NCBI RefSeq assembly: GCF_028649435.1 | Contig: NZ_JAQSIN010000011.1 | Length of the DNA: 64,000 nt | DNA from: Curvibacter microcysteis | Lineage (GTDB): Bacteria > Pseudomonadota > Gammaproteobacteria > Burkholderiales > Burkholderiaceae_C | Strand: one strand, 5' to 3' | Shown here: one piece after another, positions 7,962 to 15,263 of the stretch | Position numbering within the stretch: the first letter of the stretch is position 1 | How the letters are laid out: every line of letters begins with the position of its first letter | The notes under the pieces: model-generated | Told to the model about the DNA's origin: nothing | The model's input: the letters and a program-made list of their open reading frames with translations, nothing else | Databases searched by the model: none | Made by a program: the position numbers and the translations under genes

Positions 7962-8741
7962 TCACTGAGCCGTGAAATTGGGCGTTCTTTTGTTCAAGAA
8001 GGCGTCCATGCCTTCCTTTTGATCCTGGGTGGCGAACAGCGCGTGGAAGACGCGGCGTTCGTACATCAGGCCGTCGGACAGGCTGCTCTCAAACGAGCGG
8101 TTGACGGTTTCCTTGGCGGCCATCACGGCGATCGGCGAGAAGGAGCAGATCACCAGCGCGGCGGCCAGGGTTTCTTCCATCAACTTGTCCAGCGGGACCA
8201 CTCGGCTGACCAGGCCCGAGCGCTCGGCTTCGGTGGCGTCCATCATGCGGGCGGTCAGGGCCATGTCCATGGCCTTGGACTTGCCGATGGCGCGCGGCAG
8301 GCGTTGCGTGCCACCGGCTCCAGGGATGACGCCAATCTTGATTTCAGGCTGGCCAAACTTGGCGTTGTCTGCCGCGATGATGAAGTCGCACATCATGGCC
8401 AATTCACAGCCGCCGCCCAGTGCAAAGCCGGCCACGGCGCCGATCACGGGCTTGCGGATGCTGCGGATGGTTTCCCAGTTGCGGGTGATGAAGTCGCCCT
8501 TGTAGACGTCTTGGAAGCTGTACTTGGCCATGGCCGCGATGTCCGCGCCTGCGGCGAAGGCGCGCTCGCTGCCCGTCACGATGATGCAACCGATGCTGTC
8601 ATCGGCGTCGAACGCACGCAGCGCCTGGCCCAGCTCAGTCATCAGCTGGTCGTTCAGCGCATTGAGCTGCTTGGGGCGGTTCAGGGTGATGACGCCAACT
8701 TTCTCGGCTTCGGTGCGGACTTCAATCGTTTCGTAGGCCAT
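7962..8741 (-). CDS. Enoyl-CoA hydratase (crotonase)
   Basis: 259-aa soluble enzyme that adds water to trans-2-enoyl-CoA in beta-oxidation. Crotonase hallmarks are all present: the CoA-binding AFAAGADIAAMA loop, the oxyanion-hole segment GFALGGGCELAMMCDF and FGQPEIKIGVIPGAGGTQRL. Both catalytic glutamates are in place (E113 and E133 here, matching E144/E164 of the mammalian enzyme), so it should be an active hydratase rather than an isomerase. The length is normal for short-chain hydratases (about 257-260 aa). ATG at 8741 follows GGAGAACCGAGAC; an in-frame ATG at 8756 is less likely. It diverges from a second crotonase gene, so the two may serve the same acyl-CoA pathway (for example phenylacetate or fatty-acid degradation), though no other pathway gene is adjacent. 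Confidence 0.9.
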   Translation of the reverse strand: MAYETIEVRTEAEKVGVITLNRPKQLNALNDQLMTELGQALRAFDADDSIGCIIVTGSERAFAAGADIAAMAKYSFQDVYKGDFITRNWETIRSIRKPVIGAVAGFALGGGCELAMMCDFIIAADNAKFGQPEIKIGVIPGAGGTQRLPRAIGKSKAMDMALTARMMDATEAERSGLVSRVVPLDKLMEETLAAALVICSFSPIAVMAAKETVNRSFESSLSDGLMYERRVFHALFATQDQKEGMDAFLNKRTPNFTAQ

Positions 8742-8940
8742 GTCTCGGTTCTCCATCTCAATTGGGGGTTGGGCGCACTATACCCAAGCCCACCCCTGTC
8801 GCGCTGACACCGGGGTTGCAATGCCTGCAACTGGCACCTGCAGGACAAGCCAGGCGCGCGCCTGGCGGGCAGAATGGTTTGGCGCCCGGGCGGTAGCCGC
8901 ACCGGGCCGCTTTCACCAGACCCACCAGGAGACCCAAGTC

Positions 8941-9762
8941 ATGTCCGAGCCCAGCGCTTCTGAACCCCCGGTGTTGTACGCCCTGGATGAACCCAGCGGC
9001 GGCGCCGTGGCGGTGATCACCCTCAATCGCCCGCAGGCCCTCAACAGCTTCACGCCAGAGATGCACCGCGCCCTGTGGGCCGCGCTGGACCAGGCCGAGG
9101 CCAGCCCCACGGTGCGCGCTGTGGTGCTGACGGGGGCGGGGCGGGGCTTTTGCGCCGGCGCCGACCTGGCGGGCTTTGACTTCTCGCCCGGGCCGGACCG
9201 GGTCAAGCGCGCGGACCCCGGGCCCTTGATTGACCAGTCGTTCAACCCCACTGCGCGGCGTTTGCAGGCACTGCGCGTGCCGGTGCTGGCCGCCGTCAAT
9301 GGCGTGGCCGCTGGGGCGGGCATGTCGCTGGTGATGAGCTGCGATGTGGCCATCGCCTCGCCACAGGCCAGTTTCATCCAGGCGTTCAGCAAGATCGGTT
9401 TGATTCCGGACGCGGGCAGCACCTGGCTGCTGCCGCGCCGCGTGGGCCTGACCCGGGCCCTGGGCCTGGCGTTGACCGGCGACAAGCTGGGCGCGGTGCA
9501 GGCACGCGACTGGGGCTTGATTTGGGACGTGGCCGAGGACTGCCTGGACAGCACCCTGGTGCTGGCGCGCCGCCTCGCTGCCATGCCCACGGCCGCGCTG
9601 GTGCAGACGCGGCGCTTGCTGCGTGACGCCACCTCGCGCGAGCTGGACGCCCAGTTGGCTGCCGAGCGCGATGCCCAGTCGGCCATGGGTGCGACCGAGG
9701 ATTACTTCGAGGGCGTGGAAGCCTTCTTGACCAAGCGGGCGCCGGTCTTCAAAGGGCGCTGA
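8941..9762 (+). CDS. PaaG-like enoyl-CoA hydratase/isomerase
   Basis: 273-aa crotonase-fold enzyme. The FCAGADL CoA loop is followed by NGVAAGAGMSLVMSCDVAIA and FIQAFSKIGLIPDAGSTWLL. The first catalytic glutamate of true hydratases is missing (AGAGMS), and the acid is an aspartate (D157, in IPDAGS). This matches PaaG, the ring-1,2-epoxyphenylacetyl-CoA isomerase and delta3,delta2-enoyl-CoA isomerase, so isomerisation is a better guess than hydration. AGGAGA stands 9 nt before the ATG at 8941. Its last 61 bp overlap, in antisense, the 3' end of the M61 peptidase gene. No other paa gene is present, so the PaaG-type reaction is inferred from motif only. Confidence 0.8.
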   Translation: MSEPSASEPPVLYALDEPSGGAVAVITLNRPQALNSFTPEMHRALWAALDQAEASPTVRAVVLTGAGRGFCAGADLAGFDFSPGPDRVKRADPGPLIDQSFNPTARRLQALRVPVLAAVNGVAAGAGMSLVMSCDVAIASPQASFIQAFSKIGLIPDAGSTWLLPRRVGLTRALGLALTGDKLGAVQARDWGLIWDVAEDCLDSTLVLARRLAAMPTAALVQTRRLLRDATSRELDAQLAAERDAQSAMGATEDYFEGVEAFLTKRAPVFKGR

Positions 9763-11621
9763 CGCGGTTTCTTGGCGGCCGCGGCTTCCGTCGCCGGGCG
9801 GCCTACAGGCTCGGGCGCCGCCATGCCGGGCGGGCTGGGCGGGGCGCTGGCTGCGGGCGCTTGCAGCCAGGCCGCGACCTGCGGTGCTTGGGCGATGGAC
9901 AGGCGCACCGTGGTGCTGGCCGCCGGCAGGGCCAAGGGCAGGCGCAGCAGGCGCTGGTCGCGCGACACCAGGGCGGTGACGCGCTTGGCGCTGCCAGCGT
10001 AAAAGCTCAGGTCGTCCAGCTTGCCCAGGCGCCAACCTTGCGCGCCCACCTCGATGCCCAGCCACTCGTCGTTGGCGGCCAGACCGGCTTTTTCAGCGGC
10101 GCCGCCGCGCAGCACGGTTTTGATTTGCACGTTGCCGTTTTTCTCGGCCACGCGCAGGCCCAGGCGCTGGGCCAACTGGGCGGGGTCGTCGTGCCAGGCC
10201 ACGCCGTGGTGCTGGAACAAGGCTTTCAGGGGCAGCTCACGGGTGCTGTGCACCCAGGCCTGCAGCTCGGGGCCCCAACTGCGGCCAGTGAGCTCTTGCA
10301 GCACCGTGGCGAAATCCGCCTCGCTCATGGGGCCGCCCTGGCAGCGTTGCCAGACGCGGCGCATGGCCTCGTCCAGGTGGTGGCCTTGCTGGCGCAGGCT
10401 CAAGTCCAGGGCCAGTGCCACCAGCGAGCCCTTGGTGTAGTAGCTGACCGTGGCGTTGGCGGTGTTCTCGTCCTGGCGGTAGTACTTGACCCAGGCGTCG
10501 TAGCTGGCCTGGGCCACGCTCTGCACCTCACGGCCTGGGGTTTGCAGCACCTGGTTGAGGGTTTTGTTGAGCAGCTTCAGGTAGCCCGCGTCGTCGAGCA
10601 GGCCAGCGCGGCGCAGCAGCAGGTCGTCGTAGTAGCTGGTGAAGCCTTCAAAAAACCACAGCAGCTCGGTGTAGTTTTCCTGGCGGTAGTCGTAGCGTGC
10701 CAACTCGGCCGGGCGCAGGCGCTTGACGTTCCAGGTGTGGAAGTACTCGTGGCTGATCAGGCCCAGCAAGGTGGTGTAGCCCTCGCTGCTGCGGGCTTCG
10801 CCCAGGCGCGGCAGGTCGCGTCGGCCGCAGATCAGGGCTGTGCTGGCGCGGTGCTCCAGGCCGCCGTAGCTGTCGTCCACGGCGTTGAGCATGAACACAT
10901 AGCGCTGGATCGGGGCTGGCTGGCTGCCTTGGTCGATGTCGGGGTGCCAAAAGCGGATCACGGTCTCGCAGATCTGCTGGCTGTCGCGCAGCAGGCGCGC
11001 GCTGTCAAACGAGGCCGTGGCGCCTGCCACCACCCACTGGTGGGTGATGCCGCAGGCCTGGAACTCGCCTTGCCAGAAGTCGCCAAGCTCGACCGGGTGG
11101 TCGACCAGTTCGTCGTAGTCCGCGGCCTGGTACAGGCCAAAGCCGCGCCGGTTGACCTTGACCGGGGTCAGGGCGGTGGCAGCGCGCCAGCCGGCAGCGC
11201 CTTCGGTGTCGGGGGCGAGTAACTCCAGCTGGTGGGGCTGGTCTTCTTGGCCGTGCACCCGCAGGCACAGGCTGGTGCCGTTGAAAAAGCCCCGTTGTGG
11301 GTCCAACCAAGCGGTGCGCACCGAGTTGTCAAATGCATAGACCTCGTAGCGCAGCTCCAGCGCCTGACCCGCCTGGCTGGCCACCTGCCACTGGCACTTG
11401 TCCAGTTGTTGCAGGGGGATGCGGCGGCCGTTTTGCCGGGCTTCCAGCAGTTGCAGGTTTTTGGAGAACTCACGCACCAGGTAGCTGCCCGGAATCCAAA
11501 CCGGCAGCGACACCGTCTGCTGCGCGGCAGGCTGGGCAATGGTCAGTGTGACCTGGAACAGGTGGGCGTGCTGCTGGCTGGCATCAATGCGGTAGTGCAG
11601 GGGGGCGGTGGGGCGGGTCAT
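9702..11621 (-). CDS. M61 family metallopeptidase with PDZ domain
   Basis: 639-aa protein of the glycyl-aminopeptidase-like M61 family. An N-terminal beta domain (VSLPVWIPGSYLVREF) leads into the gluzincin catalytic domain. Zinc ligands are in HEYFHTWN (H291, E292, H295), with the downstream glutamate in WFFEGFTSYYDDLLL. A PDZ domain lies near 495-560 (VLRGGAAEKAGLAANDEWLG). No signal peptide or membrane segment is visible, so it is cytoplasmic or released by another route. After the PDZ the tail is Ala/Pro-rich and then very basic (KKPRQRPLKTGARLVKKA). That basic tail is exactly the antisense of the conserved end of the PaaG-like gene (61 bp overlap), so it may be a recent read-through extension rather than a functional domain. 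Confidence 0.85.
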   Translation of the reverse strand: MTRPTAPLHYRIDASQQHAHLFQVTLTIAQPAAQQTVSLPVWIPGSYLVREFSKNLQLLEARQNGRRIPLQQLDKCQWQVASQAGQALELRYEVYAFDNSVRTAWLDPQRGFFNGTSLCLRVHGQEDQPHQLELLAPDTEGAAGWRAATALTPVKVNRRGFGLYQAADYDELVDHPVELGDFWQGEFQACGITHQWVVAGATASFDSARLLRDSQQICETVIRFWHPDIDQGSQPAPIQRYVFMLNAVDDSYGGLEHRASTALICGRRDLPRLGEARSSEGYTTLLGLISHEYFHTWNVKRLRPAELARYDYRQENYTELLWFFEGFTSYYDDLLLRRAGLLDDAGYLKLLNKTLNQVLQTPGREVQSVAQASYDAWVKYYRQDENTANATVSYYTKGSLVALALDLSLRQQGHHLDEAMRRVWQRCQGGPMSEADFATVLQELTGRSWGPELQAWVHSTRELPLKALFQHHGVAWHDDPAQLAQRLGLRVAEKNGNVQIKTVLRGGAAEKAGLAANDEWLGIEVGAQGWRLGKLDDLSFYAGSAKRVTALVSRDQRLLRLPLALPAASTTVRLSIAQAPQVAAWLQAPAASAPPSPPGMAAPEPVGRPATEAAAAKKPRQRPLKTGARLVKKASTPSK

Positions 11622-11728
11622 GGGCAGGTGGTGGCGGGCGCAGGCCCTGAAGAAGCGGTGGGAGGGGCCGGCGCGTCAAGCGCCGGCCACAGGCTCGTGG
11701 GACCCCGGTGCGCGGTGGCCCCGGGGCA

Positions 11729-12193
11729 TCAGGTGTTGGCCGCGCCGAGCAGGCAGCTCAGGGTGGCCACAACGGTCAGGCGAAAGCGCATCGTCAGCCA
11801 GGGGCGCAATTGGGGCGAGGTCCAGGTCTTGCGGTCGACCAGGTAGCAGGCCACCAGCAACAGGGCCAGCAGGGGCAGGCCCGCATAGACTGGCATGACC
11901 ACGGCCACCCAGGCCACGATGGCGGGCACCACGCCCCAGATCAGGTGGATGCGCGGCGCGTCCTCCCCTTGCTGGAAGGCAATGCCCCAGTGGATACCGC
12001 CAAGAAACGAGGTCACGGTGGCCGCATAGGCCATCAAGGCCAGGGCCACAAAAGGCATCAGGTCGGGGGTGACCAGCCACATCAACAAGGCCAACAGCAC
12101 GAAAGGCAGCAGGCCGGCATAGCCCAGGCGCTCGATGGTGACTGACAGCGGGGTCGCCCCCGCCGGGTGGGGAGTCGGGACAGAGGTGTTCAT
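11729..12193 (-). CDS. DUF3429 integral membrane protein
   Basis: 154-aa membrane protein with about five hydrophobic segments (YAGLLPFVLLALLMWLV; MPFVALALMAYAATVTSFLG; LIWGVVPAIVAWVAVVMPVY; LPLLALLLVACYLV; LTVVATLSCLL). The motif FLGGIHWGIAF after the second helix is the signature of DUF3429. The function of the family is not known to me. ATG at 12193 is the first start that keeps the predicted cytoplasmic N-terminus; the open frame to 12296 is in another phase and not protein-like. It lies 118 bp downstream of dsbC in the same orientation, so co-transcription with dsbC is possible. Confidence 0.75.
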   Translation of the reverse strand: MNTSVPTPHPAGATPLSVTIERLGYAGLLPFVLLALLMWLVTPDLMPFVALALMAYAATVTSFLGGIHWGIAFQQGEDAPRIHLIWGVVPAIVAWVAVVMPVYAGLPLLALLLVACYLVDRKTWTSPQLRPWLTMRFRLTVVATLSCLLGAANT

Positions 12194-12311
12194 GCCCTGA
12201 ATTGTGGCCGCGTTTGCGCCCGCCCATGCAGGGGCGGGGCATTCTGGGGGGCCAGGTGTTGCGTGGCGGACTCAGCGCAGGGGGGCGTCCGCCCAAGAAA
12301 CCCGCGTCGCC

Positions 12312-13055
12312 TTACTCTTTGCTGTTGGCGCTGGGGTTGCTGGCCTGGGCCAGGCGCTGCTCGATCTGCTGGGTGTTCAGGGCGCCGGGCACGCGGCTGC
12401 CGTCGCTGAAGATCACGGTGGGGGTGCCGGTGATCTTGTACTTGCGGCCAAAGTCCACGTTGCGGCCCAGAGCGGCCACGTCGCAGGTGCCGGTGGGAGC
12501 GGCTTTGTCGCGCACCATCCAATCCATCCAGGCGGCGGCCTTGTCCTTGGCGCACCAGAGGTTGCGCGACTTGTCGGCCGAGTCCGGACCCAGGATGGGG
12601 TACAGGAACAGGTAGACCGTCACGTTGTCGACCTTGGCCAGGTCTTTCTCGAAGCGCTTGCAGTAGCCGCAGTTCGGGTCTTCAAACACCGCGATCTTGC
12701 GCTGGCCGTTGCCGCGCACGATGGTGAAGGCGTCGGCCAGGGGCAGGGCGCTGAAGTCCACCGCCGTGATCTTGGCCACGCGTTCTTCGGTCAGGTTGCG
12801 TTGCTGGGCGGTGTCGATCAGCTCGCCTTGCAGCAAGTAGTTGCCCTTGGCATCGGTGTAGTACAGGTCGTTCCCGACCTGCACCTCGAACAGGCCCGCC
12901 ATCGGCGTCTTGCGGATTGCCTCGATGTTTTGCAGCTGGGGCAGGCGGGCGGCCAGGTTTTTGCGGATCACGGCGTCTTGGGCTTGGGCGCTGACGCAGA
13001 CACCGGCCAAGGCCAGCGAAGCCAGCAGCCAACGGGACGAAGAGGAAAAGGTCAT
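12312..13055 (-). CDS. dsbC: Thiol:disulfide interchange protein DsbC
   Basis: 247-aa periplasmic disulfide isomerase. Signal peptide: SSSRWLLASLALAGVCVSAQA. An N-terminal dimerisation domain (about 27-85) is followed by the thioredoxin-fold domain with active site FEDPNCGYC (C129-G-Y-C132) and the cis-proline loop KITGTPTVIF. Two further cysteines (NLWCAKD and GTCDVA) match the structural disulfide of DsbC. In the periplasm it would reshuffle wrong disulfides and be kept reduced by DsbD, which is not in the window. The start at 13055 is set by the signal peptide; the upstream open frame is not protein-like. It lies 44 bp downstream of the Ubi-type hydroxylase gene, same strand, likely one transcript. 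Confidence 0.9.
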   Translation of the reverse strand: MTFSSSSRWLLASLALAGVCVSAQAQDAVIRKNLAARLPQLQNIEAIRKTPMAGLFEVQVGNDLYYTDAKGNYLLQGELIDTAQQRNLTEERVAKITAVDFSALPLADAFTIVRGNGQRKIAVFEDPNCGYCKRFEKDLAKVDNVTVYLFLYPILGPDSADKSRNLWCAKDKAAAWMDWMVRDKAAPTGTCDVAALGRNVDFGRKYKITGTPTVIFSDGSRVPGALNTQQIEQRLAQASNPSANSKE

Positions 13056-13099
13056 GGTAGGTCGGTGGTGAAGAGGGCGGCTTGCCGGACGGCTGGGCT

Positions 13100-14242
13100 T
13101 CAGGCCAGGCCCATGGCCAGGCGCGTCACCCAGTTTTTCAGGGGGCCACTGCGGTCGAACTGGTTCATGCCCCAATTGCGTGCACTGGGCAGAAGGTTTT
13201 GGGGGTGGTCGAACAGCAGTTGCAAGCTGTCGCTGGCCAAGCCCAACGCCCAAATGCCGGCCTTGCGCTCGCGCTCGTAGCGGCGCAGCAGTTTGGGGTC
13301 AGCCACACTGCGCCAGTAGTCGCGCTCGCGCAGGATGCGGGCCAGCGCCGCCACATCGCCCAGCCCCAGGTTAAGGCCTTGGCCTGCCAAGGGGTGAACC
13401 GCGTGCGCGGCGTCGCCAGCCAAAGCCCAGCTGGCGCCAGGCTTGCCGGCCGCGCTGGGCATGGGACCAGTCCAGCGGTCGGCCCGGCTTTGCTGCAGCG
13501 GCCAGCTGGCGCGCTCGCTGCTCAGTTGCAGCGCGCCCGCAGGCAGGCCCGCGGCGGCAGCCACGCGGTCGGCAAAGTCGGTTGGAGAGAGAGACATCAG
13601 TTCGGCCACATCGTGGTGGGGGACTGACCACACCAAAGCCACAGAGTTCCCTTGCGCACCATTCAGGGGCAAAAATGCCATCACCTGACCCGGCAGGAAC
13701 CACTGCTTTGCACACTGTTGGTGCACTTCAGGCAGCGTCAGGCGGGCGGCAATCGCGGTGTGCGGGTAGGGGGTGGTTTGGTAGTTCACACCAAACTCTT
13801 CGCGCGTGCGGCTGGCGCGGCCCTCGCACACCACGGTCAGGGCGGCGGCTCGGGGGCTGTCCACGCACTCGATCTGGGGCTGAAAACCCACGGCGTCGGC
13901 CAGCCGCGCTTCGAGGGCGGGCACATCCACGATCCAGGTCAAGGCCTCGGTTTGCTGCGCTTGGGCGCTGAAATGCACGCTGCCACCCTGGTCGCCATAG
14001 ACGCGCATGTCGGTCACCGGGGTGGCGGCTTGGGCGTCGGGCCAGCAGCGCAGCGAGGCCAGCAGCTTTTGCGAGGCGCTGTTGAGCGCATAGGCCCGCA
14101 CATCGTCGGCAGGCGGCACGGCAGAGCCGCTTCGGGGCGGGGCCACCAGGGCCACGCGCAGGCGTTCACGGGCCAGCAGCAGGGCCAGGGTTTGGCCGAC
14201 CACACCGGCGCCACGGATACACACATCAAAGGCTTGCGTCAT
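13100..14242 (-). CDS. UbiH/UbiF/COQ6-family FAD monooxygenase (ubiquinone hydroxylase)
   Basis: 380-aa class A flavoprotein monooxygenase. The N-terminal Rossmann motif is CIRGAGVVGQTLALLLA (GxGxxG). The DG-like NADH/FAD motif is degenerate. The second FAD motif is GDAAHAVHPLAGQGLNLGLGD, the typical UbiH/VisC/COQ6 form. Members hydroxylate the quinone ring in ubiquinone synthesis at the inner face of the membrane. The exact position (C1, C5 or C6; UbiF, UbiH, UbiI, UbiM) cannot be assigned from motifs. No other ubi gene is adjacent. It starts the transcript that continues into dsbC, and it diverges from the MOSC gene over 126 bp. Confidence 0.8.
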   Translation of the reverse strand: MTQAFDVCIRGAGVVGQTLALLLARERLRVALVAPPRSGSAVPPADDVRAYALNSASQKLLASLRCWPDAQAATPVTDMRVYGDQGGSVHFSAQAQQTEALTWIVDVPALEARLADAVGFQPQIECVDSPRAAALTVVCEGRASRTREEFGVNYQTTPYPHTAIAARLTLPEVHQQCAKQWFLPGQVMAFLPLNGAQGNSVALVWSVPHHDVAELMSLSPTDFADRVAAAAGLPAGALQLSSERASWPLQQSRADRWTGPMPSAAGKPGASWALAGDAAHAVHPLAGQGLNLGLGDVAALARILRERDYWRSVADPKLLRRYERERKAGIWALGLASDSLQLLFDHPQNLLPSARNWGMNQFDRSGPLKNWVTRLAMGLA

Positions 14243-14368
14243 GGAGAGGCATTGTAGGAGGCGGGCACAATCGCATTTTTAAGCTGTGGCAACACTTCAT
14301 CGGGCCCAAGGGGCATGGGAGGCTGCCGCAGCGCTGCGACGGGCCGGTGCGCCCCAAAGAGGTATGGC

Positions 14369-15244
14369 ATGGCTGATTTGACGCCCGAGCAGGGCGATGT
14401 GCAGGGCGTGATCGCTCGATTGTTTGTCCACCCCGTGAAGTCCTGCGCGGCGGTCGAGGTGCAGGAAGCCTGGCTGCTGGACACCGGCCTGGAGCTGGAC
14501 CGCGCCTGGATGGTGGTGGACCCTGAGGGGGCCTTCGTCACCCAGCGCGAGCTGCCCCTCATGGCGCTGATTCGCCCCCAGCTCAAGACCTATGAAATGG
14601 TGCTGCGCGCCCCTGGCATGCTGGCCCTGCATGTGGCGATCGACGAGGTGGAAGCCCCGGTCAGCGTCCAGGTCTGGGACGACCAGGTCAAGGCCTTTGA
14701 CATGGGCGCGGTGGCCGCCCAGTGGTTCACGGATTTTCTGGGCCGGCCGCTGCGCCTGGTGCGCTTTGACCCCGAGCAGCAGCGCCTGTCCAGCCTGAAG
14801 TGGACCGGTGGGGTGGCTGCGCCCAACCAATTCAGCGACGGTTTCCCGGTGCTGCTCAGCAGCGAAGCGTCGGTGGCCGACCTGAATCAACGCCTGGCCG
14901 CGGCCGGCCATGCCCCGGTGGGGGTGGAGCGCTTTCGGGCCAATGTGGTCCTGGGCGGCTTCGATGCCTTTGACGAGGACCGGCTGGAGGACCTTTACAT
15001 CGGCACCGAGGACGGCCCCAGCGTGCTGCGACCGGTCAAGCCCTGTGCGCGCTGCCCCATCCCTGACATCGACCCGCAAAGCGCGCAAAGCAGCCCGGAG
15101 GTGGGCGACACCTTGCGCGGCTTTCGCAGCGACGACCGCGTGGGCGGTGCCATCACGTTCGGCATGAACGCCATCGTCACCGAGGGGGCCGAGCGCATCG
15201 TGCGCGTGGGCCAACCGGTGTGGGGGCGCTACCGCTTCGATTGA
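14369..15244 (+). CDS. MOSC domain protein (YcbX/mARC-like)
   Basis: 291-aa protein. N-terminal MOSC_N beta-barrel domain (LFVHPVKSCAAVEVQEAWLL; DRAWMVVDPEGAFVTQREL), then the MOSC domain with KPCARCPIPDIDP. The cysteines there match the molybdenum-ligating position of the mARC/YcbX family. YcbX-type proteins use molybdenum cofactor to reduce N-hydroxylated compounds. The C-terminal [2Fe-2S] ferredoxin domain found in E. coli YcbX is absent, so electrons must come from a separate partner. ATG at 14369 follows AAAGAGGT. It converges with the Cache-CheW gene with 19 bp between stops. Confidence 0.8.
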   Translation: MADLTPEQGDVQGVIARLFVHPVKSCAAVEVQEAWLLDTGLELDRAWMVVDPEGAFVTQRELPLMALIRPQLKTYEMVLRAPGMLALHVAIDEVEAPVSVQVWDDQVKAFDMGAVAAQWFTDFLGRPLRLVRFDPEQQRLSSLKWTGGVAAPNQFSDGFPVLLSSEASVADLNQRLAAAGHAPVGVERFRANVVLGGFDAFDEDRLEDLYIGTEDGPSVLRPVKPCARCPIPDIDPQSAQSSPEVGDTLRGFRSDDRVGGAITFGMNAIVTEGAERIVRVGQPVWGRYRFD

Positions 15245-15263
15245 GGCCGCCCGCCCCGGGGGC

